Assembly: GCA_023262855.1 (NCBI GenBank)
Contig: JALQYQ010000066.1
Location: 1 to 64,000 of the forward strand
DNA from: Crocinitomicaceae bacterium
GTDB lineage: Bacteria > Bacteroidota > Bacteroidia > Flavobacteriales_D > Crocinitomicaceae
Reading direction: 5' to 3'
Length of the DNA stretch: 64,000 nucleotides
A program made the translations under genes and the position numbers. How positions within the stretch are numbered: position 1 is the first letter of the stretch; each line of letters begins with the position of its first letter. This document shows, piece by piece, positions 19,208 through 28,124 of this stretch. The notes beneath the pieces are model-generated. The model did no database searches and was not told where the DNA came from. It was given only the letters and a program-made list of their open reading frames with translations.

Positions 19208-20102
19208 GGTCTTCTTGTGCAGCAGCGTTCAAATCTTCCACGATTATTTCCGCCAAATCGTCCAAATTATCGGTACTATATTCATACCAATTCGAACCAT
19301 TTTCCCAATTGGAAGAATACGAAACGTATACGATTTCATTTTCATCACAGTACACACCAAGCGGCAATTGACAACCACCTTGCATTAAATTCAACACTTT
19401 GCGCTCAACAGCAATGCGTTTTTGAACTTCTGGATGATTCATTTTTTGCAAGGTCTCGAACAATGCTGTATCCGACTCACGAATTTGCAAGGCCAAAACA
19501 CCTTGTGCAGGAGCTGGAACAAATTCTGTTGGGTCCATCACGAACACGTCAAATTCAGACAAATCGATTTCCAAACGGTCAACTCCAGCTTTCGCTAATA
19601 AAATTGCATCATATTGATTGTCACGTAATTTTTGAATACGCGTCGGTACATTTCCACGTAAATCGCGAATTTGAACATCATCTCTAAAACGCAATACCTG
19701 TGATTTTCTGCGTGCTGAAGACGTTCCTACAATTGCATTTTCCTTTAAGTTCCATACTTTTGAAGCATCAATCGAACCTTTTGCAATAAGCAACAAATCA
19801 GCTGGATCCTCGCGTTCAGAAACACACGCAATTTTCAATCCTTCAGGTTGATTCGTTTCCAAATCTTTGTGCGAGTGAACTGCTAAATCAATCGTATTGT
19901 CCAACAAAGCTTGCTCGATTTCCTTGGTGAAAAACCCTTTTCCCTCCAATTTATCGAAGCTCAAATGTTGAATCGCATCTCCTTGCGTTGTAATAATTGA
20001 GATATCTACCGAACAACCCAATTCCTCAAGTTGACGTTTAACGTGGTTGGCTTGCCATAAAGCTAAATCGCTTCCGCGAGAACCAATTCGAATGTGTTGC
20101 AT
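19200..20102 (-). CDS. hemC: Hydroxymethylbilane synthase (porphobilinogen deaminase)
   Basis: The 300-residue protein begins IRIGSRGSDLALWQA, the family signature, and contains DLAVHSHKDLE, GTSSARRKSQ, RGNVPTRI and PAPAQGVLALQ. Cys244 in MQGGCQLPLG is the residue that carries the dipyrromethane cofactor. The enzyme polymerises four porphobilinogens to hydroxymethylbilane, feeding HemD. hemC starts 3 bases after the hemA stop and overlaps hemD by 8 bases, so the three genes form one operon. The acidic C-terminal tail (EDLNAAAQEDLD) is slightly unusual but does not affect known motifs. Confidence 0.97.
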   Translation of the reverse strand: MQHIRIGSRGSDLALWQANHVKRQLEELGCSVDISIITTQGDAIQHLSFDKLEGKGFFTKEIEQALLDNTIDLAVHSHKDLETNQPEGLKIACVSEREDPADLLLIAKGSIDASKVWNLKENAIVGTSSARRKSQVLRFRDDVQIRDLRGNVPTRIQKLRDNQYDAILLAKAGVDRLEIDLSEFDVFVMDPTEFVPAPAQGVLALQIRESDTALFETLQKMNHPEVQKRIAVERKVLNLMQGGCQLPLGVYCDENEIVYVSYSSNWENGSNWYEYSTDNLDDLAEIIVEDLNAAAQEDLD

Positions 20103-20105
20103 GTG

Positions 20106-21392
20106 TTATTTTTTAAGTAGAATTTCCTTTGCCATTAACATCGGCATGCTCATGTATTTCTTTTCCATGTAGCCAAGAATCTTCTCGAGTACTTCTTTTG
20201 AATTATCGTCTAAGGCCGCCATTTCGTTTTTGAAAACCTCGTTGATTGCTGTTGCTTTGATTTCTTTCACTTTTTGAGGAACATCGCGCATCGCCAATTC
20301 CACAGTACGCACTTTTTGAATGTGCTTGAATTCATAAATCGCCTCGGCAATGATTTCTTCTACATGTTGAATTTCTTTGGAACGTTCTTTTAAGTTCGCA
20401 TTTGAAATTTTCTGCAACACGTCCACCGAAATGTGTGTCACTTTGTGGTCAATCACAATTTGCGGATGTAAATCTTGTGGCAAAGCAATGTCGATCACCA
20501 CTTTACGACTTTCTTCACCTTGCAACAATTGTTTGTATAACGCTGGTGTAATCACGTGCGTATCTGCTCCTGTACAAGCGATTATGATATCAAATCCCTC
20601 AGAATAAGTTGCCAAATCTGTCAAAGGCAAACCTATTCCGTTCAAATCTTTTGCTAGGGATTCTGCTTTTTCCAAGGTACGATTGAACACCACAAATTTC
20701 TTGAAACCATGTTTGCGCAAGAAACGACTCATGTTCGTATTCGTCACTCCAGCTCCAATAATCAAGATTCTCGCATCCAATGGAATGTTCATGTCGCGCA
20801 ATTTGTGATACGCCAACGAAACAACCGATACCGGTTTTGTAGCAATGCTTGTTTCTGTATACACGCGTTTTGCTGTTTCGATTGTGTGACGAATTACCAA
20901 ACGAATGAAATCGCCCGTTAAATTCAATTTTTTACTTGCATCGAATGCGTTGCGCACTTGCGTAATGATTTCGCGCTCTCCAACAATCATCGAATCGATG
21001 GAAGATGCTACGGCCAACATGTGTTCTACGCCAGAAATTCCTTTATAAATATCGCCTCTGTGTGCAAAATGACCAATTTGATCACGTGAAAAAGATGGAT
21101 ACAAGGTCTCAAAAAATTTCATCAAGAAATGAAATTCGACTTCTTGCTCGGTACAAAAGATGAATTCAACGCGGTTACACGTTGACAAAAACATCAATTC
21201 ATCCAATTTTAACGCTTCTTTTAATTTTCCTAAACGCTCTTCTTGATTGCTATCATCTATGTGCAAAAGCCCGACATCATTGACATCTAGGTTTCTATGC
21301 GTGAACGCTATTATGTTGAATTGTTCTAACACCTCTGAATTTTCTCTAATCTGAACCACAAAGTTGCATTCTTCAACTAAATAATTTGTCAT
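20106..21392 (-). CDS. hemA: Glutamyl-tRNA reductase
   Basis: The 428-residue protein holds the catalytic cysteine in LSTCNRVEF (Cys72), the SSIDSMIVGEREI motif, the NADPH-binding ILIIGAGVTNTNMSRFL segment and the CTGAD motif, and ends with the helical dimerisation region. It reduces glutamyl-tRNA to glutamate-1-semialdehyde, the first committed step of the C5 heme pathway, consistent with hemC and hemD downstream. The first ~23 residues before LEQFNIIAFTH look like extra sequence compared with the usual N-terminus; a GTG at Val21 is a possible alternative start. The 134-base region to the divergent RDD gene should hold its promoter, but I found no clear -7 box on this strand. Confidence 0.96.
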   Translation of the reverse strand: MTNYLVEECNFVVQIRENSEVLEQFNIIAFTHRNLDVNDVGLLHIDDSNQEERLGKLKEALKLDELMFLSTCNRVEFIFCTEQEVEFHFLMKFFETLYPSFSRDQIGHFAHRGDIYKGISGVEHMLAVASSIDSMIVGEREIITQVRNAFDASKKLNLTGDFIRLVIRHTIETAKRVYTETSIATKPVSVVSLAYHKLRDMNIPLDARILIIGAGVTNTNMSRFLRKHGFKKFVVFNRTLEKAESLAKDLNGIGLPLTDLATYSEGFDIIIACTGADTHVITPALYKQLLQGEESRKVVIDIALPQDLHPQIVIDHKVTHISVDVLQKISNANLKERSKEIQHVEEIIAEAIYEFKHIQKVRTVELAMRDVPQKVKEIKATAINEVFKNEMAALDDNSKEVLEKILGYMEKKYMSMPMLMAKEILLKK

Positions 21393-21501
21393 AAAACTGT
21401 CAGAAAGCCTTATTTAGAATGTATTTAAATTTCTCGCTTATGTAGCGAAATCATTGCTCATTTGAAAAAAATGATGTAGACACATTTTCAAAGAAAAAAT
21501 G

Positions 21502-21509
21502 TATCTTTA
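21502..21509 (+). promoter_or_regulatory. Possible -7 promoter box for the RDD-rsmI operon
   Basis: TATCTTTA differs from TAnnTTTG only in the final base and ends 17 bases before the ATG at 21527. Confidence 0.35.
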
Positions 21510-21526
21510 GCTGCATAAATTTCTGA

Positions 21527-22294
21527 ATGAAAACTATCGAATTCGAATCGGCTCAACACGTAAAGGTTGAATATGAATTGGCAACTACCATGCAGCGTCT
21601 TGTAGCGGCCTTAATTGATATAGTGCTTTTCATTATTTATTTTGTCATCGTGATGATGGCCTTAAACCTTGATTCGTTCATATCCGATATCGGAACGGGC
21701 CTTTTCATTCACTTGCTTATCATCAAACTTCCATGGATTTTTTACAATCCAATTATTGAATTTGTGACACAGGGTCAAAGTTTGGGTAAATACATGATGG
21801 GAATTCGCGTCGTGAAAATGAATGGTGAGCGTCCAGGCTTGAAAGAAGTATTCACACGTTGGTTATTCAAAGGTGATTTTTTATGGATCAGCGCTGATTT
21901 TCTGATTCTTTTTTGGTTCGGAAATGGTATTTTGGGTGCAATGGTTTCCGCAACAGCTGAAAAACGCCAACGCCTAGGTGATATCATGGCCAACACAGTT
22001 GTGATTAAGAAAAAATCAAGTACTGTTTACTCGCTGCGCGATATTTTGGCAATCAAAAGTACTGAAAATCACGTGGCAACTTATCCGCAAGTAACGCGCT
22101 TTACCGATGAAGACATGCTATTGATCAAAAACACGATCCAACGCGTTCAAAAATATCCGAACCCAGAAACAAAGAAATTTGCCATTGAATTAGCGGATGA
22201 AACTGCTCGTTTGATTGGTTTAACAGAAACACCTCAAAAACGAATGGAATTTTTGCAAACTTTGTTGCAAGATTATGTCGTGTTGACACGTTAA
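21527..22294 (+). CDS. RDD family membrane protein
   Basis: The 255-residue protein has an RDD domain: RLVAALIDIVLF near residues 24-35 with the conserved arginine and aspartate in the first membrane segment, two further hydrophobic segments, the GQSLGKYMMGIRVV signature and a closing RQRLGDIMANTVVI. A soluble tail of ~85 residues follows. In Bacteroidota this kind of RDD protein is commonly encoded beside the SpoIIM-DUF4129-DUF4350-MoxR-DUF58 genes (family-context knowledge). Here those genes are 6-15 kb away, separated by unrelated genes. rsmI begins 9 bases downstream, indicating co-transcription. Confidence 0.88.
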   Translation: MKTIEFESAQHVKVEYELATTMQRLVAALIDIVLFIIYFVIVMMALNLDSFISDIGTGLFIHLLIIKLPWIFYNPIIEFVTQGQSLGKYMMGIRVVKMNGERPGLKEVFTRWLFKGDFLWISADFLILFWFGNGILGAMVSATAEKRQRLGDIMANTVVIKKKSSTVYSLRDILAIKSTENHVATYPQVTRFTDEDMLLIKNTIQRVQKYPNPETKKFAIELADETARLIGLTETPQKRMEFLQTLLQDYVVLTR

Positions 22295-22303
22295 AACTCA
22301 CTT

Positions 22304-22978
22304 ATGCCTAAATTATGTTTAGTTCCGACTCCAATCGGTAATTTGGAAGACATTACCTTGCGTGCCATTCGCATGTTCAAAGAATGTGATGTCATTTTTG
22401 CAGAAGATACACGTGTGACAAAAAAATTGTTGAATCACTTGGAAATCAACAAGCAAGTTTTGCCTTTTCATGCACACAATGAACACAAAATGCTGCAATC
22501 GACGATCGATCGTATTAAATCAAACGCACTAACAGTTTTGGTTTCTGATGCAGGAACACCCGGCATTTCAGATCCTGGATTTTTGTTGGCACGTGAATGT
22601 GTGAATGCAGGAATTGATTTGGAATGTTTACCCGGTCCAACCGCTTTTGTTCCGGCACTTGTTGCAAGTGGTTTTCCCTGCGATAAATTTGTATTTGAAG
22701 GATTTCTACCCCACAAAAAAGGGCGTCAGACCCGCCTTAAATTGTTAGCAGAAGAAGAACGAACAGTCATTTTGTATGAATCACCGCATCGTTTGGTGAA
22801 ATGTCTTGGTCAAATCGAAGAGTTTTTTAGTCCTGAACGCAACGTCTGTGTTGTACGCGAAATTTCCAAGTTCTTCGAAGAATACAAACGTGGAACTGCT
22901 ACTGAAGTGAAAGCGTATTACGAACAACATCCACCAAAAGGAGAAATCGTTATTATTATTGAAGGTAAAAATGACTAA
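22304..22978 (+). CDS. rsmI: 16S rRNA (cytidine-1402-2'-O)-methyltransferase
   Basis: The 224-residue protein has the tetrapyrrole-methylase fold signatures of RsmI: LVPTPIGNLEDITLRA at the N-terminus, FAEDTRVTKKLLNHL, FHAHNE, VSDAGTPGISDPGF, the CLPGPTAFVPALVASG loop and FEGFLPHKKGRQ. It uses S-adenosylmethionine to methylate the ribose of C1402 at the ribosomal decoding centre. Length is a little short (usual 230-290) because the extra C-terminal domain of enterobacterial RsmI is absent, as is common in this phylum. The stop overlaps the start of the next gene (ATGACTAA). Confidence 0.96.
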   Translation: MPKLCLVPTPIGNLEDITLRAIRMFKECDVIFAEDTRVTKKLLNHLEINKQVLPFHAHNEHKMLQSTIDRIKSNALTVLVSDAGTPGISDPGFLLARECVNAGIDLECLPGPTAFVPALVASGFPCDKFVFEGFLPHKKGRQTRLKLLAEEERTVILYESPHRLVKCLGQIEEFFSPERNVCVVREISKFFEEYKRGTATEVKAYYEQHPPKGEIVIIIEGKND

Positions 22979-24008
22979 GATCAACACAGAAGCGATTGTT
23001 TTGGTGAAAAACGGTCCAGCAGAACGCGCATTTGAGCGCAGAGCAATTACATTGGACGGACCGAAAGCCAAAGAGGTTGTTATTGAAAGTGAAGCATTTG
23101 GGTTGAATTATGCCGATGTAATGTCGCGCATTGGTTTGTACCGTGAAGCGCCACCCTTGCCATGTGTTGTTGGCTATGAACTTGTTGGAACAATTACACA
23201 AGTTGGTTCAGATGTTGATCCAAGTTTGATTGGTACGCGCGTTTTGGCTTTTTGTCGTTTTGGAGGTTACGCAAAGCACGTTGTAACCTATGATTATGCC
23301 GTTGTTCCAATTCATGACATGCCAGCTGAAGAAGCAATGGTCTTGTGTACACAAGCTGTAACAGCGTTTTACATGGCCGATTATTTGGCGCCGATTCATG
23401 CAGGAGACAAAGTGTTGATTCACGCAGCAGCTGGAGGTGTTGGAACCATTTTAATTCAATTGGCGAAATTAAAAGGTGCTGAAGTATTCGCAAAAATTGG
23501 CGACGAACGAAAAGCTGAATTGGTGAAAAAGTTGGGTGCAGACCATGTCATCAATTACAACAAAGGTGATTATGCGGAACAAATCAATCAATTATTAAAA
23601 GGCGAACGTTTGGATACAAGTTATAATCCTGTTGCGGGTTCCACGTATAAAAAAGACATGGCATTAATTGGTTCAGGCGGAAAGGTTGTTTTGTTTGGTG
23701 GCTCTGAATTGTCCTCTGGAAAATGGGGATTCTTCTCCCAATTGAATTTTGTGCGGAAAATGGGCTTGGTTTTACCGATCGGCTTAATGATGCGTTCCAA
23801 AAATATTCTCGGAGTGAACATGCTGAAAATTGCTGATAATCGTCCAAAAGTTTTGGCGAATTGCCTGCAAGAAGTTGTGAAATTGCATCAAGCTGGAAAA
23901 TTAGAACCGCAAGTTGGTGGAACATACACCATTGACAAAGTAGCAGAAGCACATGCCGCCTTAGAAAACGGAAAAACAACAGGAAAATTAACCGTATTCT
24001 GGGATTAA
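22971..24008 (+). CDS. Zinc-free MDR-family oxidoreductase (quinone reductase / VAT-1-like)
   Basis: The 345-residue product belongs to the medium-chain dehydrogenase/reductase superfamily: EAFGLNYADVMSRIGLY, PCVVGYELVGTI, then the NADPH-binding AAAGGVGTILIQLAK motif and LGADHVINYNKGDY. The cysteine and histidine ligands of the structural and catalytic zincs are absent, as in quinone oxidoreductases and the vesicle amine transport protein VAT-1 group. Substrate unknown. The start at 22971 (MTKINTEAIV) overlaps the rsmI stop; the longer frame from a TTG at 22959 is less likely. It ends 35 bases from the stop of the convergent lipoprotein gene. Confidence 0.88.
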   Translation: MTKINTEAIVLVKNGPAERAFERRAITLDGPKAKEVVIESEAFGLNYADVMSRIGLYREAPPLPCVVGYELVGTITQVGSDVDPSLIGTRVLAFCRFGGYAKHVVTYDYAVVPIHDMPAEEAMVLCTQAVTAFYMADYLAPIHAGDKVLIHAAAGGVGTILIQLAKLKGAEVFAKIGDERKAELVKKLGADHVINYNKGDYAEQINQLLKGERLDTSYNPVAGSTYKKDMALIGSGGKVVLFGGSELSSGKWGFFSQLNFVRKMGLVLPIGLMMRSKNILGVNMLKIADNRPKVLANCLQEVVKLHQAGKLEPQVGGTYTIDKVAEAHAALENGKTTGKLTVFWD

Positions 24009-24043
24009 ATAATCACGAATTATAAATTCTAAATCATGAATTG

Positions 24044-24577
24044 TTAAGGTGCTGGCGGACCAACATATTCCAAACACGCGTTTGTTCCCACCCAACATTT
24101 CGCTTTTTGACGCAATTCAATCGATGTATCAGCTTCGACCGTAAAGTACATTTCAGGTGTATTTTTCCATGTTTTGAAACAATCGGAGCCTTTGATTTTG
24201 TAATTTTTATCCTCCATTGGCGCATATTTCTTCATGTATTCTTCCAACGAAAGGTATTTGTCTGCACGAATTAGCATGTAGTCACCAACAGGTAAATTAA
24301 AGACTGCATTTCCTTCAACATCCAAGGTAATTTCCTTGTAAATTTCCATTCCTTCTGTAAAGTTTTTTCCTTTCAGAATGTTGAATTTCTCAAATTTCAT
24401 GGATTCATAATATCCGGCTGCTACATCTGGATTTGGACGTGCTCCACCACAATATGGCTTGTGCACATTTCCATGAAAATTAATCACTTTCATGGTTGGA
24501 TCAGTTTCCTTGTTTTTAGCTGTTCCACAAGCAACGGTGAACGCCAAAACAGCAAATAGAGTGATACGGAAAATCAT
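24044..24577 (-). CDS. Putative lipoprotein of unknown function with PYCGGARP motif
   Basis: The 177-residue protein starts MIFRITLFAVLAFTVACG, a lipoprotein signal peptide with cysteine at residue 17. The mature part contains PYCGGARPNPD, a short beta-rich region reminiscent of a transthyretin/carboxypeptidase-regulatory fold (YKEITLDVEGNAVFNLPVGDYML), and a C-terminal half with three more cysteines (SDCF, KCWV, NACLEY). The four mature cysteines suggest disulfides. Start choice is supported by a TATCTTTG promoter box 17 bases upstream of the ATG at 24577; the longer frame to 24655 would start upstream of that promoter. I do not recognise the family by name. Confidence 0.75.
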   Translation of the reverse strand: MIFRITLFAVLAFTVACGTAKNKETDPTMKVINFHGNVHKPYCGGARPNPDVAAGYYESMKFEKFNILKGKNFTEGMEIYKEITLDVEGNAVFNLPVGDYMLIRADKYLSLEEYMKKYAPMEDKNYKIKGSDCFKTWKNTPEMYFTVEADTSIELRQKAKCWVGTNACLEYVGPPAP

Positions 24578-24594
24578 AATTGATGAATTTAAGG

Positions 24595-24602
24595 CAAAGA
24601 TA
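24595..24602 (-). promoter_or_regulatory. -7 promoter box for the PYCGGARP lipoprotein gene
   Basis: On the minus strand the sequence is TATCTTTG, a full match to TAnnTTTG, ending 17 bases before the ATG at 24577. A TTG lies about 17 bases further upstream. Confidence 0.5.
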
Positions 24603-24757
24603 ATCAATTTAATGAAAATCAATTTGTAGGCAGTTGACAAGCGATCAACATCCAAAGCGTAACAGAGGAATTCGACATAAACTTTGAGTTTTTAGTTAGA
24701 ACCATAAAAACCCATGAATATTGAAACCAATGTTGCACAGATTCAGATAATTTACGT

Positions 24758-24765
24758 TAATTTTG
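24758..24765 (+). promoter_or_regulatory. -7 promoter box for the aldehyde dehydrogenase gene
   Basis: TAATTTTG matches TAnnTTTG, 33 bases before the ATG at 24799. A TTG at 24733-24735, 22 bases upstream, could serve as the -33 element. Confidence 0.55.
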
Positions 24766-24798
24766 TAACACTTTTTAATCATTAAAATCAAACACCAG

Positions 24799-26355
24799 AT
24801 GGCTGAAACAATGACAGACCTTGGAATTCAGGAGATTCTTTCTCAATTAGGGATTGAAGAAATAAATAACGGAGCCTCAACAGGCGGAAAATGGTTTAAA
24901 ACCAGAGGAGAGCGTATCGATTCAATTTCTCCAGTTGATGGAAAATTAATTGCATCTGTAAATGCTGCTACTGAAGCAGATTACGAGGCAGTTATTTTGA
25001 AAGCACAAGAAGCGTTCAAAGAATGGAGAATGATTCCTGCTCCAAAAAGAGGTGAAATTATTCGTCAGTTGGCAGAGCGCATTCGTTTCTACAAAGAACC
25101 ACTTGGAAAATTGGTTTCTTATGAAATGGGGAAATCATTGCAAGAAGGTTTAGGTGAAGTACAAGAAATGATCGACATTTGTGATTTCGCAGTTGGTTTA
25201 TCACGTCAATTGTATGGACTTACGATGCATTCAGAGCGTCCAGGACACAGAATGTATGAGCAATATCACCCACTAGGAATTGTTGGAATTATTTCAGCGT
25301 TCAACTTCCCAGTAGCCGTTTGGAACTGGAATACAGCCTTGGCTTGGGTGTGTGGTGACGTTTGTGTTTGGAAACCATCTGAAAAAACACCAATTACAGC
25401 AATCGCTTGTCAACAAATTACAAAAGAAGTATTTGATGCAAACGGAGTTCCAGAAGGAGTTTCTGGTTTGGTAATCGGTGGTGCTGAAATTGGAAAATTG
25501 ATGGCTGAAGATACACGTGTTCCTTTAGTATCTGCAACAGGATCTACACGCATGGGTAAATCTGTTGGTGCAGCGGTTGGAGCTCGTTTAGGAAAATCCT
25601 TATTAGAACTTGGTGGAAACAATGCAATTATCATCACACCAACAGCTGATTTGAAAATGGTTGTTCCAGGAGCTGTATTTGGAGCAGTAGGAACAGCAGG
25701 ACAACGTTGTACATCAACTCGTCGTTTGATTATTCACGAAGAGATTTATGATAAAGTAAAAGATGCGTTAACAAATGCATACAAACAATTGAAAATTGGA
25801 AATCCATTGGATCAAAACTTCCACGTTGGACCTCTTATCGATCAAGATGCAGTGAATGCTTATTTAGGAGCATTGGACAAAGCTGTTGCTGAAGGTGGAA
25901 AAATCATCGTTGAAGGTGGCGTTTTAACTGGAGAAGGATATGAATCAGGATGTTATGTGAAACCAGCAATCGTTGAAGCACAAAACCATTTTGCAATCGT
26001 TCAACACGAAACGTTCGCACCAATTTTATACATCATGAAATATTCAGGTGGTGTTGAAAACGCAATTAAATTACAAAACGGAGTTCCTCAAGGATTGTCA
26101 TCAGCAATTATGACAAACAACTTAAAGGAATCTGAAGCATTCTTGTCACAACAAGGATCTGATTGTGGAATTGCAAACGTAAACATTGGAACTTCAGGTG
26201 CTGAAATCGGTGGAGCATTTGGTGGTGAAAAAGAAACAGGTGGTGGACGCGAGTCTGGATCTGATGCTTGGAAAGTTTACATGCGTCGTCAAACAAATAC
26301 AATTAACTATTCAGACAGTTTGCCATTAGCGCAAGGAATCAAGTTTGAATTGTAA
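24799..26355 (+). CDS. Aldehyde dehydrogenase, ALDH7 / piperidine-6-carboxylate dehydrogenase-like
   Basis: The 518-residue protein is a NAD(P)-dependent aldehyde dehydrogenase. The nucleotide site FSATGSTR-equivalent reads SATGSTRMG, the general base is Glu270 in LLELGGNN and the nucleophile is Cys304 in GTAGQRCTSTRR. The LGGNNA and QRCTSTRRL variants, and the AFNFPVAVWNWN segment, are typical of ALDH7 (alpha-aminoadipic semialdehyde / piperidine-6-carboxylate dehydrogenase), which acts in lysine breakdown. That pathway assignment is inference: no other lysine gene is adjacent. A strong shared terminator follows at 26371. Confidence 0.93.
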   Translation: MAETMTDLGIQEILSQLGIEEINNGASTGGKWFKTRGERIDSISPVDGKLIASVNAATEADYEAVILKAQEAFKEWRMIPAPKRGEIIRQLAERIRFYKEPLGKLVSYEMGKSLQEGLGEVQEMIDICDFAVGLSRQLYGLTMHSERPGHRMYEQYHPLGIVGIISAFNFPVAVWNWNTALAWVCGDVCVWKPSEKTPITAIACQQITKEVFDANGVPEGVSGLVIGGAEIGKLMAEDTRVPLVSATGSTRMGKSVGAAVGARLGKSLLELGGNNAIIITPTADLKMVVPGAVFGAVGTAGQRCTSTRRLIIHEEIYDKVKDALTNAYKQLKIGNPLDQNFHVGPLIDQDAVNAYLGALDKAVAEGGKIIVEGGVLTGEGYESGCYVKPAIVEAQNHFAIVQHETFAPILYIMKYSGGVENAIKLQNGVPQGLSSAIMTNNLKESEAFLSQQGSDCGIANVNIGTSGAEIGGAFGGEKETGGGRESGSDAWKVYMRRQTNTINYSDSLPLAQGIKFEL

Positions 26356-26370
26356 GAAATATCTTAAAAC

Positions 26371-26407
26371 AAAAACCCCGTTCCGAGAAATCAGAACGGG
26401 GTTTTTT
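26371..26407. terminator. Bidirectional terminator between ALDH and carboxylase genes
   Basis: AAAAACCCCGTTC (26371-26383) pairs perfectly with GAACGGGGTTTTT (26394-26406), a 13-bp stem with a 10-base loop. The stem ends in A/T runs on both sides, so it can stop transcription from both converging genes. Confidence 0.93.
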
Positions 26408-26425
26408 ATGTCTTTACCTTTTCGA

Positions 26426-27967
26426 TTATAAAGGAATGTTTCCGTGTTTCTTTTGCGGCAATACTTCAGCCTTATTTTCCAACATTTTGAATCCAGCAAT
26501 CAATTTTGAGCGTGTTTCTTGCGGTAAAATTACATCATCTACAATTCCGCGCTCAGCCGCTCTGTATGGATTTGCAAATAAGTCAGCGTATTCCGCTTCT
26601 TTTTCCTTCCATTTTTCTTCAGGATTTGCTGCTTCAGCGATTTCACGTTTGAAGATAATTTCAGCTGCTCCTTTCGCTCCCATTACAGCAATTTCCGCTG
26701 TTGGCCAAGCAAAGTTCAAATCCGCACCAATGTTTTTTGAGTTCATTACGTCAAATGCACCACCGTAAGCTTTGCGTGTTATAACTGTAATTCTTGGAAC
26801 CGTTGCTTCAGAGAAGGCATACAACAATTTCGCTCCGTGCGTAATGATACCACGCCATTCTTGATCTGTTCCTGGCAAGAAACCTGGTACGTCTTCAAAC
26901 ACCAATAAAGGAATATTGAAGGCATCACAGAAGCGAACAAAACGTGCACCTTTACGAGACGCATCAATATCTAAAACTCCAGCCATCGCTGCAGGTTGAT
27001 TGGCAATAACTCCCAATGTTCTTCCTTCCAAACGAGCGAAACCAACCACAATGTTCTTCGCGAAATCTTCTTGCACTTCACGGAAACTATTGTCATCAAT
27101 CACACATTCTACCACTTTACGAATATCGTATGGAACATTCACGTTATCTGGCATAATGTGTTGAATCGTTTCCAATTTAGCAGGATTGAATTCAAAACGT
27201 TTTGGTTGAGGAGGTAATTCGTTTGCATTTTGTGGGAAATACGTCACCAAATCACGCACTTTTTTCAAACATTCTACATCGTTTGCAGCAATGAAATGAT
27301 TAACTCCAGATTTTTCTGCATGTGCTTTTGCTCCACCCAAATCTTCCGATGAAACTTCTTCGTGTGTAACTGTTTTAACAACGTTTGGTCCAGTTACAAA
27401 CATGTACGATGTTTCTTCCACCATGAAAACGAAATCTGTCAGAGCTGGAGAATAAACTGCTCCACCAGCGCAAGGTCCCATGATTACAGAAATTTGAGGA
27501 ATTACACCTGAAGCACGTGTGTTACGGTAAAAAATATCCGCATAACCAGCCAAGGAAACAACACCTTCTTGGATTCGTGCGCCACCAGAATCGTTCAAAC
27601 CAATCAAAGGAGCACCATTTTTCATTGCCAAATCCATGATTCTGCAGATTTTCGCAGCATGTGTTTCTGACAATGAACCTCCTAAAACCGTGAAATCTTG
27701 CGAGAAAACGTAAACTGTACGACCATGAATCGTTCCGTAACCCGTCACAACTCCATCACCAGGGAAATGCTGTTTATCCAAGCCAAATGTAGTTGCACGA
27801 TGCTCTACGAACTGACCAATTTCGTTGAATGAATTTTCATCCAACAATACAGTTATACGTTCACGAGCTGATAACTTACCTTGTTGATGTTGTTTATCAA
27901 TTCTTGCTTGGCCTCCACCTAAATGGGAAGCTTCACGGCGTTTTAACAGGTCTTCATTACGATCCAT
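26426..27967 (-). CDS. Acyl-CoA (propionyl-CoA-type) carboxylase beta subunit
   Basis: The 513-residue protein is the carboxyltransferase subunit of a biotin-dependent acyl-CoA carboxylase. Signatures include the N-terminal [14 protein letters not shown], the oxyanion-hole glycine pairs [12 protein letters not shown] and [31 protein letters not shown], and in the C-domain [15 protein letters not shown] and [11 protein letters not shown]. Sequence and length fit PccB (propionyl-CoA to methylmalonyl-CoA); related enzymes use methylcrotonyl- or acetyl-CoA. The biotin carboxylase/carrier subunits are not in the window. The start at 27967 ([13 protein letters not shown]) replaces a longer frame to 28003, because a -7 box at 28001-28008 would put the transcript start inside the longer version. 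Confidence 0.93.
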   Translation of the reverse strand: MDRNEDLLKRREASHLGGGQARIDKQHQQGKLSARERITVLLDENSFNEIGQFVEHRATTFGLDKQHFPGDGVVTGYGTIHGRTVYVFSQDFTVLGGSLSETHAAKICRIMDLAMKNGAPLIGLNDSGGARIQEGVVSLAGYADIFYRNTRASGVIPQISVIMGPCAGGAVYSPALTDFVFMVEETSYMFVTGPNVVKTVTHEEVSSEDLGGAKAHAEKSGVNHFIAANDVECLKKVRDLVTYFPQNANELPPQPKRFEFNPAKLETIQHIMPDNVNVPYDIRKVVECVIDDNSFREVQEDFAKNIVVGFARLEGRTLGVIANQPAAMAGVLDIDASRKGARFVRFCDAFNIPLLVFEDVPGFLPGTDQEWRGIITHGAKLLYAFSEATVPRITVITRKAYGGAFDVMNSKNIGADLNFAWPTAEIAVMGAKGAAEIIFKREIAEAANPEEKWKEKEAEYADLFANPYRAAERGIVDDVILPQETRSKLIAGFKMLENKAEVLPQKKHGNIPL

Positions 27968-28000
27968 AATCTCAAATTTTGTACTCCAAAAAGGAGAAAA

Positions 28001-28008
28001 CAAAGATA
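28001..28008 (-). promoter_or_regulatory. -7 promoter box for the carboxylase gene
   Basis: Minus-strand TATCTTTG, a full match to TAnnTTTG, ending 33 bases before the ATG at 27967. No convincing -33 TTG was seen. Confidence 0.45.
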
Positions 28009-28098
28009 ACTTTTATTCGTAAATCCATCGACTTTTCAGTGTTTTCAATTCAATTTTTACAAAAAATAAAACTTTTGAATTGATATTGAACTTTTCCC

Positions 28099-28106
28099 TA
28101 TTTTTG
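28099..28106 (+). promoter_or_regulatory. Promoter (-7 box) of the lipocalin-like lipoprotein gene
   Basis: TATTTTTG matches TAnnTTTG and is preceded by TTTTG at 28073-28077 with a 21-base spacer, close to the Bacteroidota -33/-7 arrangement. It ends 18 bases before the ATG at 28125. Confidence 0.6.
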
Positions 28107-28124
28107 TCTAAAATTAATCACACT

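Noticed and set aside
24009-24043. Short AT-rich repeat between the MDR and lipoprotein genes
   Set aside because: Weak partial repeats of AATTATAAATTC type with no stem or T-run; nothing functional can be supported.
26371-26407. Inverted repeat as an insertion-sequence end
   Set aside because: It has an A/T-flanked GC-rich stem between convergent genes, a standard terminator, with no transposase or target duplication.
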